This document shows, piece after piece, positions 28,242 to 35,122 of a stretch of 64,000 bases of DNA. Each line of letters opens with the position of its first letter. The stretch's first letter is position 1. A program made the position numbers and the translations under genes. Source of the stretch: Prochlorococcus sp. AG-363-B04 (lineage in GTDB: Bacteria; Cyanobacteriota; Cyanobacteriia; PCC-6307; Cyanobiaceae); NCBI GenBank assembly GCA_003278465.1, contig QCFC01000001.1, positions 51,886 to 115,885 on the forward strand. The letters are read 5' to 3'. The notes under the pieces are model-generated. The model was not told where the DNA came from and made no database searches. It saw nothing but the letters and a program-made list of their open reading frames with translations.

Positions 28242-28409
28242 TCATAAGGTTATTAATCCATACTCCTTCCTGATTAAGTCCTTATGTAATTGGCTGTAAT
28301 TCTTACCATGATGATTCATTAATTTATCTTCCATCATTAGTAATCGTTCTACTTCATATTCTCCATATGAAACTTGTCTTACTCTTGGTAGGGTGTTGTA
28401 GTGAGCCAT
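28242..28409 (-). CDS. SYG...QLHK small protein, 55 aa (element 1 copy)
   Basis: The minus-strand ATG at 28409 opens a 55-residue frame. Its central part, SYGEYEVERLLMMEDKLMNH then YSQLHKDLIRKEY, aligns with the protein at 34375-34545 in element 2 (SYGRHEERVLTMEDYLMDHY then RSQLHKVLVRERY). Conservation across two otherwise diverged elements shows that this is a real gene family. The compact helical look suggests a small DNA-binding or protein-binding factor, but I cannot assign a function. Confidence 0.68.
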   Translation of the reverse strand: MAHYNTLPRVRQVSYGEYEVERLLMMEDKLMNHHGKNYSQLHKDLIRKEYGLITL

Positions 28410-28711
28410 AGTAGTGTTGAGTTAGTGTTGTGAATATAAATACTAAAGATTCTATTGAATAACTTTTTCTTCGTACCACGCGACCTTAAAGGACAATAAA
28501 GAGTATGATTTAAAAACATATTAATCAATAGTATTTAGATAAATAATCATGTTATCTACCATACAAACCCCTTTAGGACTTTTCTAAAGGGGCTTAATAA
28601 TGAATAAACTCATCTGCAATACTATCTATAATAACTCAACATTAAATCATGAGTTATATTTACAATCAGAAACATTTATGGTATGATACTTATTCAAGTT
28701 AAGTTATCCAT
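28410..28711. other. Noncoding region of element 1 with hairpin
   Basis: The 302 bases between the divergent genes at 28242-28409 and 28712-29149 are very A+T-rich. A perfect 9-bp stem with a 7-base loop (CCCCTTTAG at 28568-28576 with CTAAAGGGG at 28584-28592) could be a terminator or operator. A 28-codon frame at 28600-28686 is too short and unsupported to call. Promoters for both flanking genes should be here. Confidence 0.45.
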
Positions 28712-29149
28712 ATGAATTACATGTATAAGCATTCTTGGGATAATACCCATGAGGATTTACTGAAGTCCAGTAATCATAAAACCTATACATTCTCAAGTGA
28801 TATTTATAAGGAAGAGCCCTTTTTTCAGAAGATATTAGGGATGTATGGTGCAAAACCATACAGAAGGAAAGTTTTTAACAGAGAAGCCCATAGAGGTAAA
28901 TGTCCTGCATGCAATCATACTTGTGGATTCTATCTAACAACAGATAGACAAGATACGTACATGGTTGTCTGTGCTAATCCTGATTGTAGATATCCTAATG
29001 GTAAAAGGAGTATGTTATTACATGAGATTATTATGCATTATGGTAGTAGTGGATTAATTAAAGAGTGGAGAGATGCAAGATATACAAAGGAATTAGCATA
29101 TGGGTGGAAAGGAATCCGACCAGAGAATAGGAAGACGAAAAAATCCTGA
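28712..29149 (+). CDS. Zinc-ribbon protein, 145 aa (element 1 copy)
   Basis: The 145-residue protein contains a putative zinc ribbon with Cys64, Cys67, Cys87 and Cys92 (CPAC ... CANPDC), a CX2C-X19-CX4C pattern. It is followed by LLHEIIMHYGSSGLIKEWRD. The protein at 33761-34105 in element 2 has exactly the same cysteine spacing and the same following block (VLHEVIKRYGGSEMFERWRK). The ribbon resembles the CHC2-like zinc fingers of primases and phage proteins only in general form. A nucleic-acid-binding role is inferred. The ATG at 28712 has a near-adjacent second start at 28721. Confidence 0.72.
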   Translation: MNYMYKHSWDNTHEDLLKSSNHKTYTFSSDIYKEEPFFQKILGMYGAKPYRRKVFNREAHRGKCPACNHTCGFYLTTDRQDTYMVVCANPDCRYPNGKRSMLLHEIIMHYGSSGLIKEWRDARYTKELAYGWKGIRPENRKTKKS

Positions 29150-29191
29150 TACCATAATTTTTTACTGCAAAAATATTTTCATATAATCTGA

Positions 29192-29226
29192 TATAACTCT
29201 CGCTTTTTAGGAATGTTGTAGGTTAG
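29192..29226 (-). promoter_or_regulatory. 35-bp noncoding motif shared by both elements (copy 1)
   Basis: Read on the minus strand, this stretch begins CTAACCTACAACA and ends GCGAGAGTTATA. It matches 34742-34776 of element 2 at 27 of 35 positions, including the first 13 in a row. It lies in the gap between the zinc-ribbon gene and the 3' end of the methyltransferase gene. A TATA-like end could be a promoter -10, but no downstream gene on that strand fits, so the role is open. Confidence 0.6.
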
Positions 29227-29249
29227 CTTCTTTGAAAAAGTTTAACTTA

Positions 29250-30752
29250 CTAAAACAACACCCATGTTAGTTGAGTTTCATGAGATTTATGTGTGAATCT
29301 AAACTCATAATTCCGTTTAATACTGCATACCAAATGAGGGTTATTTAATTCCACATGCATGGTATCCCACAAAGTAAATCCATGTTTCTTGGCTAATGAT
29401 TGGAATGAATACTGCATATCATGGATTCCATTTTCAGCATCTCTTGCCGTACCTATTACCATCATTACTGGATGAAAGATTTTCTCCTTGTAATTTGACT
29501 TCTTGATTACTCTTGCAAGATTCTTAAACATCTCATCTATTTTACTATCAAAATCTTCAATACTCATGTTGCATAAATCTCTGGGGTCGGTTGAGTATGG
29601 CTCTGCTTTTAGGTAATAGGGAGGACTTGAAAATACAGCATCTACAAATCTACCTTCACCTTCAAAATCTTTCATTTCACATCCACATCCCTTCAGTAAT
29701 TCAAAATCACCATCAGACACATCTATATGCTTCTGTATAGCATCTGTAGTTAATTCATATGCTTTATCATCAATAGTGAATCCAATAAACTTTCTATTGA
29801 GATGTAATGCTGTGAATGCAGTCGTACCTCTACCTGAAAATGGGTCGCATATTAAATCTCCAACATTAGTAAAATAATCAATAGCAAATCTTGCATGCTC
29901 TGGATTCATCTGATGCAATTTGATTTCTGTTTCTCCAAATCTTAAGGAGCCTTTCTTGACTCTTAAATCCTCATCATGATTCACCAAATCACATAATGCT
30001 TTTAACTCATCATTAACCCTGTTAAACTTCATCATACTCTTTGCATATTGTCCCCACCGTTCCTTGAATGAGAAATCTAAATCCTCTTGTCTATGGAGTT
30101 TAAAATCCTCCATTTTTGCTTGATAAAACGCCTGCTTCCAACTCCTACACTTTCCACTTATTAGTAGATTGCATACTAATATTTGAATATCATCTGATTC
30201 AGCAGATAACTTTACTAACTCTTCAAAACAATTAGCCCAATCTGTTTCCACCAATAAATCTTTTACTTCAGGATTTAGTTTTGATATTTGTTTTCTCTTC
30301 TGATAACTCCTCTTACTTAATCCTACTCCCGCTGCAACATCTTCAATAGTAAGTTTCTCATCACTCATATTATTCTGATTATCACCCCTTTGATATAACA
30401 ACCCTAATTCTTTTAAAAGCTCTTCTCTTTTTAATATATGGTCGGCAGTTTCAATATGATTGAGCTCATTCCTTTTTAGATTTTCATCTATCTCAACCAA
30501 CTCACTCACGCTTTTATCTACATCTTTTACTATGGATGGTATCTTATCTAATCCAAGTTGTTGATAAGCAAGATATCTGTGATATCCGGCCAATAGAATA
30601 TTGTTTCTATCAATTACTACTGGAGAAATTAATCCCACTTGAGATATTGACTCTGCAATTTCCCGTACTTTTGCATCTGATGGAGTCCTTAATCTAAACT
30701 TTACTACCACATCTGATAATGGAGTTTCTACCACCTGCATAGATGCACCCAT
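29250..30752 (-). CDS. ParB-domain DNA methyltransferase
   Basis: The 500-residue protein joins an N-terminal ParB/Srx-type domain (about 1-115, with LLAGYHRYLAYQQLG around residues 53-67), a helix-turn-helix-like segment (TIEDVAAGVGLSKRSYQ, about 135-151) and a C-terminal methyltransferase. The SAM-binding motif is DPFSGRGTT (303-311) and the catalytic motif is SSPPYY (375-380). The SPPY signature fits an amino-methyltransferase making N4-methylcytosine or N6-methyladenine. No restriction nuclease is adjacent, so it is probably a solitary methylase protecting the element or altering host regulation. It is the last gene of a minus-strand operon with a recombinase. Confidence 0.88.
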   Translation of the reverse strand: MGASMQVVETPLSDVVVKFRLRTPSDAKVREIAESISQVGLISPVVIDRNNILLAGYHRYLAYQQLGLDKIPSIVKDVDKSVSELVEIDENLKRNELNHIETADHILKREELLKELGLLYQRGDNQNNMSDEKLTIEDVAAGVGLSKRSYQKRKQISKLNPEVKDLLVETDWANCFEELVKLSAESDDIQILVCNLLISGKCRSWKQAFYQAKMEDFKLHRQEDLDFSFKERWGQYAKSMMKFNRVNDELKALCDLVNHDEDLRVKKGSLRFGETEIKLHQMNPEHARFAIDYFTNVGDLICDPFSGRGTTAFTALHLNRKFIGFTIDDKAYELTTDAIQKHIDVSDGDFELLKGCGCEMKDFEGEGRFVDAVFSSPPYYLKAEPYSTDPRDLCNMSIEDFDSKIDEMFKNLARVIKKSNYKEKIFHPVMMVIGTARDAENGIHDMQYSFQSLAKKHGFTLWDTMHVELNNPHLVCSIKRNYEFRFTHKSHETQLTWVLF

Positions 30753-30779
30753 AGTCAGATTAGCTATCTAAACTGCATA

Positions 30780-30995
30780 TTAGCTAATATTGTCGGACAT
30801 GCCGCTTCCTTCATGACCGCGTAATAAATGTTGAGGAATTACCATGTTGTCTTCCATATCAAACTCATTAAATATCCATTCTCCGTACTCAAGCAAAATA
30901 TGATACCTATTTTCCGCATCAAGATACTTCATTCTTTCAAGTAGATGCACTACTGATGAATTAATAGCTCTTTTAACATCATCATCCTTATTCAT
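30780..30995 (-). CDS. Small hypothetical protein, 71 aa (element 1)
   Basis: I chose the ATG at 30995 (MNKDDDVKRAINSS) because a GGAG lies about seven bases upstream; an upstream ATG at 31016 would add seven residues. The protein is acidic with one helical core (LLERMKYLDAENRYHILLEY) and no known motif. Its C-terminus is RGHEGSGMSDNIS, encoded by the second copy of the 30-bp dispersed repeat. It overlaps the upstream WRQ gene by 8 bases. Confidence 0.6.
   Translation of the reverse strand: MNKDDDVKRAINSSVVHLLERMKYLDAENRYHILLEYGEWIFNEFDMEDNMVIPQHLLRGHEGSGMSDNIS
30791..30820 (-). repeat. 30-bp dispersed repeat, copy 2 (translated)
   Basis: This copy matches 27801-27830 at 27 of 30 bases. Here it forms the 3' end of the coding frame at 30780-30995 and is translated as RGHEGSGMSD. 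The flanks also share some bases. Two copies near gene 3' ends suggest a mobile or selected short repeat. Confidence 0.7.
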
Positions 30996-31227
30996 TATCA
31001 TTCTCCATTTCATCAAAAAGTTTTAGGGAGTCCTTCAGATTTGAAGAGCAATCAGGTGGAGGAGGTGGAGGTTTTATACCATTCATCCTTTCCCACTCCC
31101 TATGCATAGCCCCTAACATCACCGCTTGCATCCAACTTTTCGGTCCTTCTTTTAATAGTTGGATTTGTTTTTGATTGAGCCTGGCTTTTGTATTCAGATA
31201 ATCCTGTCTCCAGTTTTTATCATCCAT
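30988..31227 (-). CDS. WRQ-motif small protein, 79 aa (element 1 copy)
   Basis: The 79-residue protein starts MDDKNWRQDYLNTKARLNQK and continues QIQLLKEGPKSWMQAV, then a proline-rich stretch. It aligns with the 88-aa protein at 35586-35852 in element 2 (DWRQELLDSAQFNEKEEKLL, then LGALYTRWKKLKGIK). In each element it lies downstream of a recombinase gene in the same operon: a tyrosine recombinase here, a serine recombinase in element 2. That suggests an accessory role to element recombination, which is inference. Only one base separates it from the recombinase stop. Confidence 0.7.
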   Translation of the reverse strand: MDDKNWRQDYLNTKARLNQKQIQLLKEGPKSWMQAVMLGAMHREWERMNGIKPPPPPPDCSSNLKDSLKLFDEMENDNE

Positions 31228-31228
31228 A

Positions 31229-31822
31229 TCACACCTCCTCCTCTATAAGTTTCCGATACTTCAGATGGGTATCATGCTTATCAGAGTCAAGATATTGCTG
31301 TAGAGAATGAAGATTCTTATGTCCTGATATATCCATTATTTCACGTACATTCCAATTCTTTTGCATCAGATGAGTCAATCTACTTCTCCTAAAACTATGG
31401 GAAGTAGCTCCTTCAATTCCTATCCAGTCAAATGTCTTCCTGAATATCTCATCCACAGATTGATTAGAAATCTGTTTTGCACCTGGAGCATGTTGTGTAT
31501 TTCTGCTTGAGGTGAAGAATACAAAATCATCATCCTCCAGAGAATTGGATGATACCCACCGCCTCAAGTCATCCATCAACTTGTTAGGTATGGGTATCTG
31601 ACGAGTCTCTTTTGTCTTGGTAGATGACTTCTCAAGGGTTATTAACCCCTCCTGAAGGTTGATGTTTCTTACCTTGATAGATGTTGTCTCTCCAACCCTC
31701 CCTGCAAGGAAATACATGGTTTGAGCCAGTAATGCATATTTCTCTGGTAGGTGGGATAGGAATCCATCTAACTGGTGTCTGGTGAGGCAGGCAGATTTGC
31801 CGTGTCTGTTGGATTTAGCCAT
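31229..31822 (-). CDS. Small tyrosine recombinase, catalytic domain only
   Basis: At 197 residues this is much shorter than the integrases and resembles FimB-size recombinases that lack a separate arm-binding domain. The catalytic residues are complete and canonical: Arg42 (LAGRVGETTSIKVRNINL), His142 and Arg145 (SHSFRRSRLTHLMQ), His168 (ISGHKNLHSL) and Tyr177 (QQYLDSD). It is first in a minus-strand operon leading to WRQ, the 71-aa unknown and the methyltransferase. It may act as an invertase, an excision factor or a dimer-resolution enzyme. No target inverted repeats are proven. Confidence 0.87.
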   Translation of the reverse strand: MAKSNRHGKSACLTRHQLDGFLSHLPEKYALLAQTMYFLAGRVGETTSIKVRNINLQEGLITLEKSSTKTKETRQIPIPNKLMDDLRRWVSSNSLEDDDFVFFTSSRNTQHAPGAKQISNQSVDEIFRKTFDWIGIEGATSHSFRRSRLTHLMQKNWNVREIMDISGHKNLHSLQQYLDSDKHDTHLKYRKLIEEEV

Positions 31823-32279
31823 GATTTATCTCTCAAATGATGTTTCAGGAGATTCGCTGGATTAGCTTTCAAAATCCCTGATACGACCATTATACCTGAT
31901 AAAAAGGACAAATTATCAAGTTAAAAGTTAAGTTATAATGGTATCTCCCACCGTACTGCCTTGTTTCTACCCTCTTTTGGTAGATATCATTTCATCAGAT
32001 AACAATTCAACTTGCACCATTTTGTATTTTGTGCTAATGCATTTCAAAGAGCCCAAATCAGTAGATGTTTAATACACTACAGACACAAAAATGTGATGGG
32101 TTTGTGATTATTTTGCTAACACACCACAAAACCACCCCCATGAATAAAGGGATTTGAAGGAAATCCAAGAAAGTGTGATTATTCTGTAAAGGGTATGTGA
32201 TTATTGTGTGATTATAATTTTCTCTGTAATCCCTCTGATACCAATATGTGGTGTATCAATATGTTGAATGTAGTGTTAT
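31823..32279. other. Noncoding right end of element 1
   Basis: The 457 bases between the small recombinase start and the middle att site carry no convincing gene. An imperfect inverted repeat (ATACGACCATTATA at 31881-31894 with TATAATGGTAT from 31934) could be an operator for the recombinase operon. The right arm-type repeats begin at 32102. The 12-bp word TAATACACTACA (32070-32081) repeats the left end. Confidence 0.55.
32102..32215 (+). repeat. Element 1 right arm-type repeats (GTGTGATTAT)
   Basis: Direct copies of the decamer or a one-base variant lie at 32102-32111, 32173-32182, 32195-32204 and 32206-32215. The last two form the same close pair as at 26330-26348. They face the middle att site, mirroring the layout at the left end. 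Confidence 0.75.
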
Positions 32280-32300
32280 AATGCCGACTACACGACCTAA
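32280..32300 (+). repeat. attM: second copy of argJ 3' end, junction of the two elements
   Basis: AAT GCC GAC TAC ACG ACC TAA encodes NADYTT-stop with no gene upstream of it. It shares AATGCCGACTACAC with 43789-43802 and AATGCCGA with the real argJ end. Upstream of AAT the bases no longer match argJ. The natural reading is an element 1 / element 2 hybrid att site. Confidence 0.83.
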
Positions 32301-32304
32301 GTTT

Positions 32305-32389
32305 TGCGACTACCAAAAAGTATTGCTATAACTGAAAATAATAAGATTTTTGTAGTCTAAATTTGCAATTGCGACTAAACTGCGACTAA
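32305..32389 (+). repeat. Element 2 left arm-type repeats (TGCGACTAA)
   Basis: Copies lie at 32305-32312 (TGCGACTA), 32370-32378 and 32381-32389 (TGCGACTAA). The word TAGTCTAAAT at 32353-32362 recurs at 43763-43772. The repeat resembles the att core TGCCGACTA minus one C. None is found at the ends of element 1. Confidence 0.75.
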
Positions 32390-32414
32390 GATTATCACGT
32401 TTTAGTCCTTTAGG

Positions 32415-33758
32415 ATGCCACGAGCGAGAGAAACAGGAAGTTGGGTTTTAGACCCGATTGAAGTCTTTGATGGCGAGAAAGATTTGTATGTCTATAAGCG
32501 TCCTACAAGTAAGAAATATCAGTTGTATCTCAAAACTTTGAGTGAGGGTGTGATTCGTGAAAGTACGAAGAAAGATAACCTGGATGAGGCATTGGAGTAT
32601 GCAAGAGATCGATGGTATGAGATTCAATCTCGTCAACGCAGTGGTTTAAAAATTATCAAGAAGGAGAAGTTATTATTTGATTTCGTTGATGAGTTCCTAG
32701 AGGCAGAGAAACAACGTATAGAGGTGATTCCTAAGAAAGGTATTACCAAAGACACCTACAGACAGAAGAGAGTTCATCTGGACTGGTTAAGGCAGTTCTA
32801 TGGATCACGTAGTCCTAAGTTAATGCAAATATTTTTTGGTGGTAAAGGTAATAAAACTAGTGTGTCTGAATATGGCGTTTGGAGAAGGAAAGAAAGTAAA
32901 ACACCTCCTCAAACAAATCACACTATTAATGCTGAGATCTCAACGATTAGAGGGTTTTTTAATTATCTCTATCAGCAGCATCTGATTGAACAGACTCCTT
33001 CATTGAAGAGCGTTAAGAACGAAGCATCTGAAGAGTTGCGGAGAGATTATCTAACACTTTCAGAATGGAAAAGAATGGTGCCGACTTTGAATGCGTATAG
33101 GAAAGATAAGAGCATTACTGCAAGGCAGAAATACAACAGGAATGTTTTGTATTACGCAATGGTTGTAATGATCAATAGTGGTTTACGGAAAGGAGAAATC
33201 AAGCAACTTAAATGGAGCGACCTTGAACGTAATCCAGTACTGAAAGGAGAAGATGCTGAGATTCATCACATTATTAGTATTAGAGGGGCAACAACGAAGA
33301 CTGGTAAACCAAGAAGAGTGAATTCACCGACTCAGGCATACTTCAATAAATTGAGAGAACTTTCCGGTATATCTAAAACTGGTAGACATTTTCCATATAT
33401 CCCTTCAAGTCATAAGGATGATTTTGTCTTATGCAAAGAGGGTAAAGGTGATCAACCTCTTGGCGTAGGGACATGGAATAGATGCTGGCAAGAAATTAAA
33501 GAACGTGTGATCAATGCAGGTGGAGACTGGATGGAGAATAAAAATATTACTTGGTACAGTTTCCGTCATAGTGCAATTTCATTTGCTGTTCAGCGTGGCG
33601 TGAATCATCTCAAACTTGCACGTAACGTCGGAACAGGTTTGAAGTATATCGATGGTGTTTACTATCATCATGAATCGGAAATGTCGACGAATGAACTGAA
33701 TAAAGGTAGAACTTTTTTCACTAAAAGTTCAGAACTTATAGAACCACAGTTTGATTGA
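32415..33758 (+). CDS. Tyrosine recombinase (integrase) of element 2
   Basis: The 447-residue integrase is the sister of the one at 26385-27773, with the same N-terminal block (LYVYKRPTSKKYQLYL), core-binding domain (TNHTINAEISTIRGFFNYLY) and catalytic residues. Arg258 lies in NSGLRKGEIKQLKW, Arg384 in WYSFRHSAIS, and the likely nucleophile Tyr416 or Tyr417 in GVYYHHES. As in the sister, Tyr replaces the first His of the HxxR box. It starts with an ATG 115 bases after the argJ-tail stop codon and ends 2 bases before the convergent zinc-ribbon gene. It probably recombines at the argJ 3' end using the TGCGACTAA arms. Confidence 0.92.
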   Translation: MPRARETGSWVLDPIEVFDGEKDLYVYKRPTSKKYQLYLKTLSEGVIRESTKKDNLDEALEYARDRWYEIQSRQRSGLKIIKKEKLLFDFVDEFLEAEKQRIEVIPKKGITKDTYRQKRVHLDWLRQFYGSRSPKLMQIFFGGKGNKTSVSEYGVWRRKESKTPPQTNHTINAEISTIRGFFNYLYQQHLIEQTPSLKSVKNEASEELRRDYLTLSEWKRMVPTLNAYRKDKSITARQKYNRNVLYYAMVVMINSGLRKGEIKQLKWSDLERNPVLKGEDAEIHHIISIRGATTKTGKPRRVNSPTQAYFNKLRELSGISKTGRHFPYIPSSHKDDFVLCKEGKGDQPLGVGTWNRCWQEIKERVINAGGDWMENKNITWYSFRHSAISFAVQRGVNHLKLARNVGTGLKYIDGVYYHHESEMSTNELNKGRTFFTKSSELIEPQFD

Positions 33759-33760
33759 CT

Positions 33761-34105
33761 TCAACTGTGCTTTCTATTTTTAATTGGCATCCAATTTGAA
33801 TTAGTCGAAGTCCACCTTGCCTTCCTCCATCGTTCAAACATCTCAGACCCTCCATATCTTTTGATGACTTCATGCAGGACTATTCCTTTTAGTCCGCATC
33901 CATCTACTGGGCACGCAAGAACAAAAGTATCTTTCCGCCTGGCATACCCCATTACCGCTTTTCTCTTCTCACAGTTGGGACAACAGACTTGGTACTTTTC
34001 ACGTCCATTAAATAGAGTTTTACTTTTCTTACCCTGAAGTCTTTCTACCATTTCTGTAAAGAATAGATATTCAATGTTGATATCTGTTTTAAATAAATAA
34101 CTCAT
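33761..34105 (-). CDS. Zinc-ribbon protein, 114 aa (element 2 copy)
   Basis: Cys42, Cys45, Cys65 and Cys70 (CPNC ... CPVDGC) form a CX2C-X19-CX4C ribbon with exactly the spacing of the element 1 homologue at 28712-29149. It is followed by IVLHEVIKRYGGSEMFERWR. It is convergent with the integrase, with two bases between stops. In element 1 the homologue lies on the other strand and apart from the integrase, so the family has moved relative to its neighbours. Nucleic-acid binding is inferred. Confidence 0.72.
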   Translation of the reverse strand: MSYLFKTDINIEYLFFTEMVERLQGKKSKTLFNGREKYQVCCPNCEKRKAVMGYARRKDTFVLACPVDGCGLKGIVLHEVIKRYGGSEMFERWRKARWTSTNSNWMPIKNRKHS

Positions 34106-34374
34106 GCTATTATATATCTATTAGTTAACATATATTAACACAAATGTATGTTTAAATCAATAACTTGTATAGATAGAGTGTGCAGAAAAATTAGAACAAA
34201 TAAATTCCTTAAGTATGCTAACTAAATCATAATATGAATATTTAGATGAATATTATTAGTCTTATATACTTAGGAATACTATTTTAATTAAAAGTACATA
34301 AGTTCCTTAAGAGTCTAAGTTATTGAGAATAAATAGTTACATAGAAAACAGTAGATTTACAAAGGTTGCCTCTT
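34106..34374. promoter_or_regulatory. A+T-rich divergent promoter region (element 2)
   Basis: The 269 bases lie between the minus-strand zinc-ribbon gene and the plus-strand small gene at 34375. The sequence is extremely A+T-rich, with several TATA-like words and short repeats of TAGTTAACATATATTAACA type near 34122-34140. Both promoters probably lie here. No gene is seen. Confidence 0.4.
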
Positions 34375-34545
34375 ATGCAATTTCTAGAAGAACCAAAACA
34401 AATCAAACGAACTATCTCTTACGGAAGACACGAAGAGAGAGTATTAACTATGGAAGATTACCTGATGGATCATTATGGATATGACAGAAGTCAACTTCAT
34501 AAGGTTTTAGTCAGAGAAAGATACCATCAAATACGCATGGTCTAG
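34375..34545 (+). CDS. SYG...QLHK small protein, 56 aa (element 2 copy)
   Basis: The ATG at 34375 opens a 56-residue frame with SYGRHEERVLTMEDYLMDHY then GYDRSQLHKVLVRERY, homologous to the 55-aa protein at 28242-28409 in element 1. The N-terminus is basic (KQIKRTI). Both copies have about the same length, so the gene is complete. A small regulator or recombination accessory factor is possible; nothing in the sequence proves it. Confidence 0.68.
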   Translation: MQFLEEPKQIKRTISYGRHEERVLTMEDYLMDHYGYDRSQLHKVLVRERYHQIRMV

Positions 34546-34573
34546 CAAAACAATTAACTGAGGATTCCAGTAC

Positions 34574-34714
34574 ATGAATATTCCAATACAACTGAATAAG
34601 GTTCAGGTAGAACAACTTAAAGACGTAATGAAGCGTCAGAAAAGAACATTCAGTATGAATGAAGCAAAGAAGTACTTTTTGGATACATTGAATAGTGCAT
34701 ACCTAAAGAAATAA
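34574..34714 (+). CDS. Small hypothetical protein, 46 aa (element 2)
   Basis: The ATG at 34574 opens a 46-residue, lysine-rich, probably helical frame (LNKVQVEQLKDVMKRQKRTF, SMNEAKKYFLDTLNSAYLKK). A GAGG lies 13 bases upstream of the start. It follows the SYG...QLHK gene by 28 bases on the same strand, so the two may form a small operon. The pattern of a strand followed by two helices would suit a ribbon-helix-helix-like protein, but that is a guess. No clear homologue was seen in element 1. Confidence 0.5.
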   Translation: MNIPIQLNKVQVEQLKDVMKRQKRTFSMNEAKKYFLDTLNSAYLKK

Positions 34715-34741
34715 ACCTTCAATATAAAAATACTAACTTCA

Positions 34742-34776
34742 CTAACCTACAACAACTGTAAAGTGAGCGAGTTATA
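34742..34776 (+). promoter_or_regulatory. 35-bp noncoding motif shared by both elements (copy 2)
   Basis: This copy starts CTAACCTACAACA and ends GCGAGTTATA. It matches the minus strand of 29192-29226 at 27 of 35 positions. A TATACT follows immediately and could be a -10 box pointing toward 35123. It lies 27 bases after the 46-aa gene. Confidence 0.6.
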
Positions 34777-34917
34777 CTTAATCAAGTATTTTAAAAATTT
34801 TTTGATAATATTTTTTCGCCTTGTAGGTTTTTAATATATAAACCAAATAAAAACATCTAAACAATATCTAATAAATAGCAAAACCCTTTCTATCATTATG
34901 ACTTTTTGTTAAGCAGA

Positions 34918-35122
34918 ACCTGCGGGCAGCGTTCTCCTGTGGTATAATTAATTCATGCAAACGAGGTGAATCGAGCAACCTCCACTGGTATACAAATTTA
35001 ATATCTAACCACTCGAAAGAGCATCCTAAATTAAACCTAAACGGTTTACTTTTCTGGCAAGAAAATAACGAAGATTTGATTAACTTTATTCAATTAACAA
35101 ACAACTATTAAGGAGTGATTTT
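34918..35122 (+). promoter_or_regulatory. Strong extended -10 promoter and ~165-base leader
   Basis: TGGTATAAT at 34940-34948 is a textbook extended -10 (TATAAT at 34943-34948). No good -35 is visible, as expected for an extended -10. Transcription should start near 34955, leaving a leader of about 165 bases before the ATG at 35123, which has AAGGAG nine bases upstream. The leader has more G+C-rich, structured-looking sequence (GAGCAACCTCCACTGG and CTAAACGGTTTAC) than its surroundings. It may be a regulatory 5' UTR or an independent small RNA. Confidence 0.55.

Larger units (their letters stand above)
26241..32282 (+). mobile_element. Integrative element 1 inserted in argJ 3' end
   Basis: The ~6-kb segment is bounded by the argJ tail at 26238-26258 and its copy at 32280-32300. 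Boundaries are set inside the shared AATGCCGA core and may shift by a few bases. A full-length tyrosine recombinase starts 126 bases inside the left end, in the direction of argJ. Direct repeats GTGTGATTAT cluster at both ends. Inside are three small minus-strand genes, a zinc-ribbon gene and a minus-strand operon of small tyrosine recombinase, WRQ-motif protein, unknown and ParB-methyltransferase. No replication or conjugation gene is visible. By eye it is more A+T-rich than the backbone and uses many AGA and ATA codons. Confidence 0.82.

Noticed and set aside
28600..28686. 28-residue frame after the 9-bp hairpin in element 1
   Set aside because: Too short, no clear homologue in element 2, and the region is better seen as a promoter/terminator gap.
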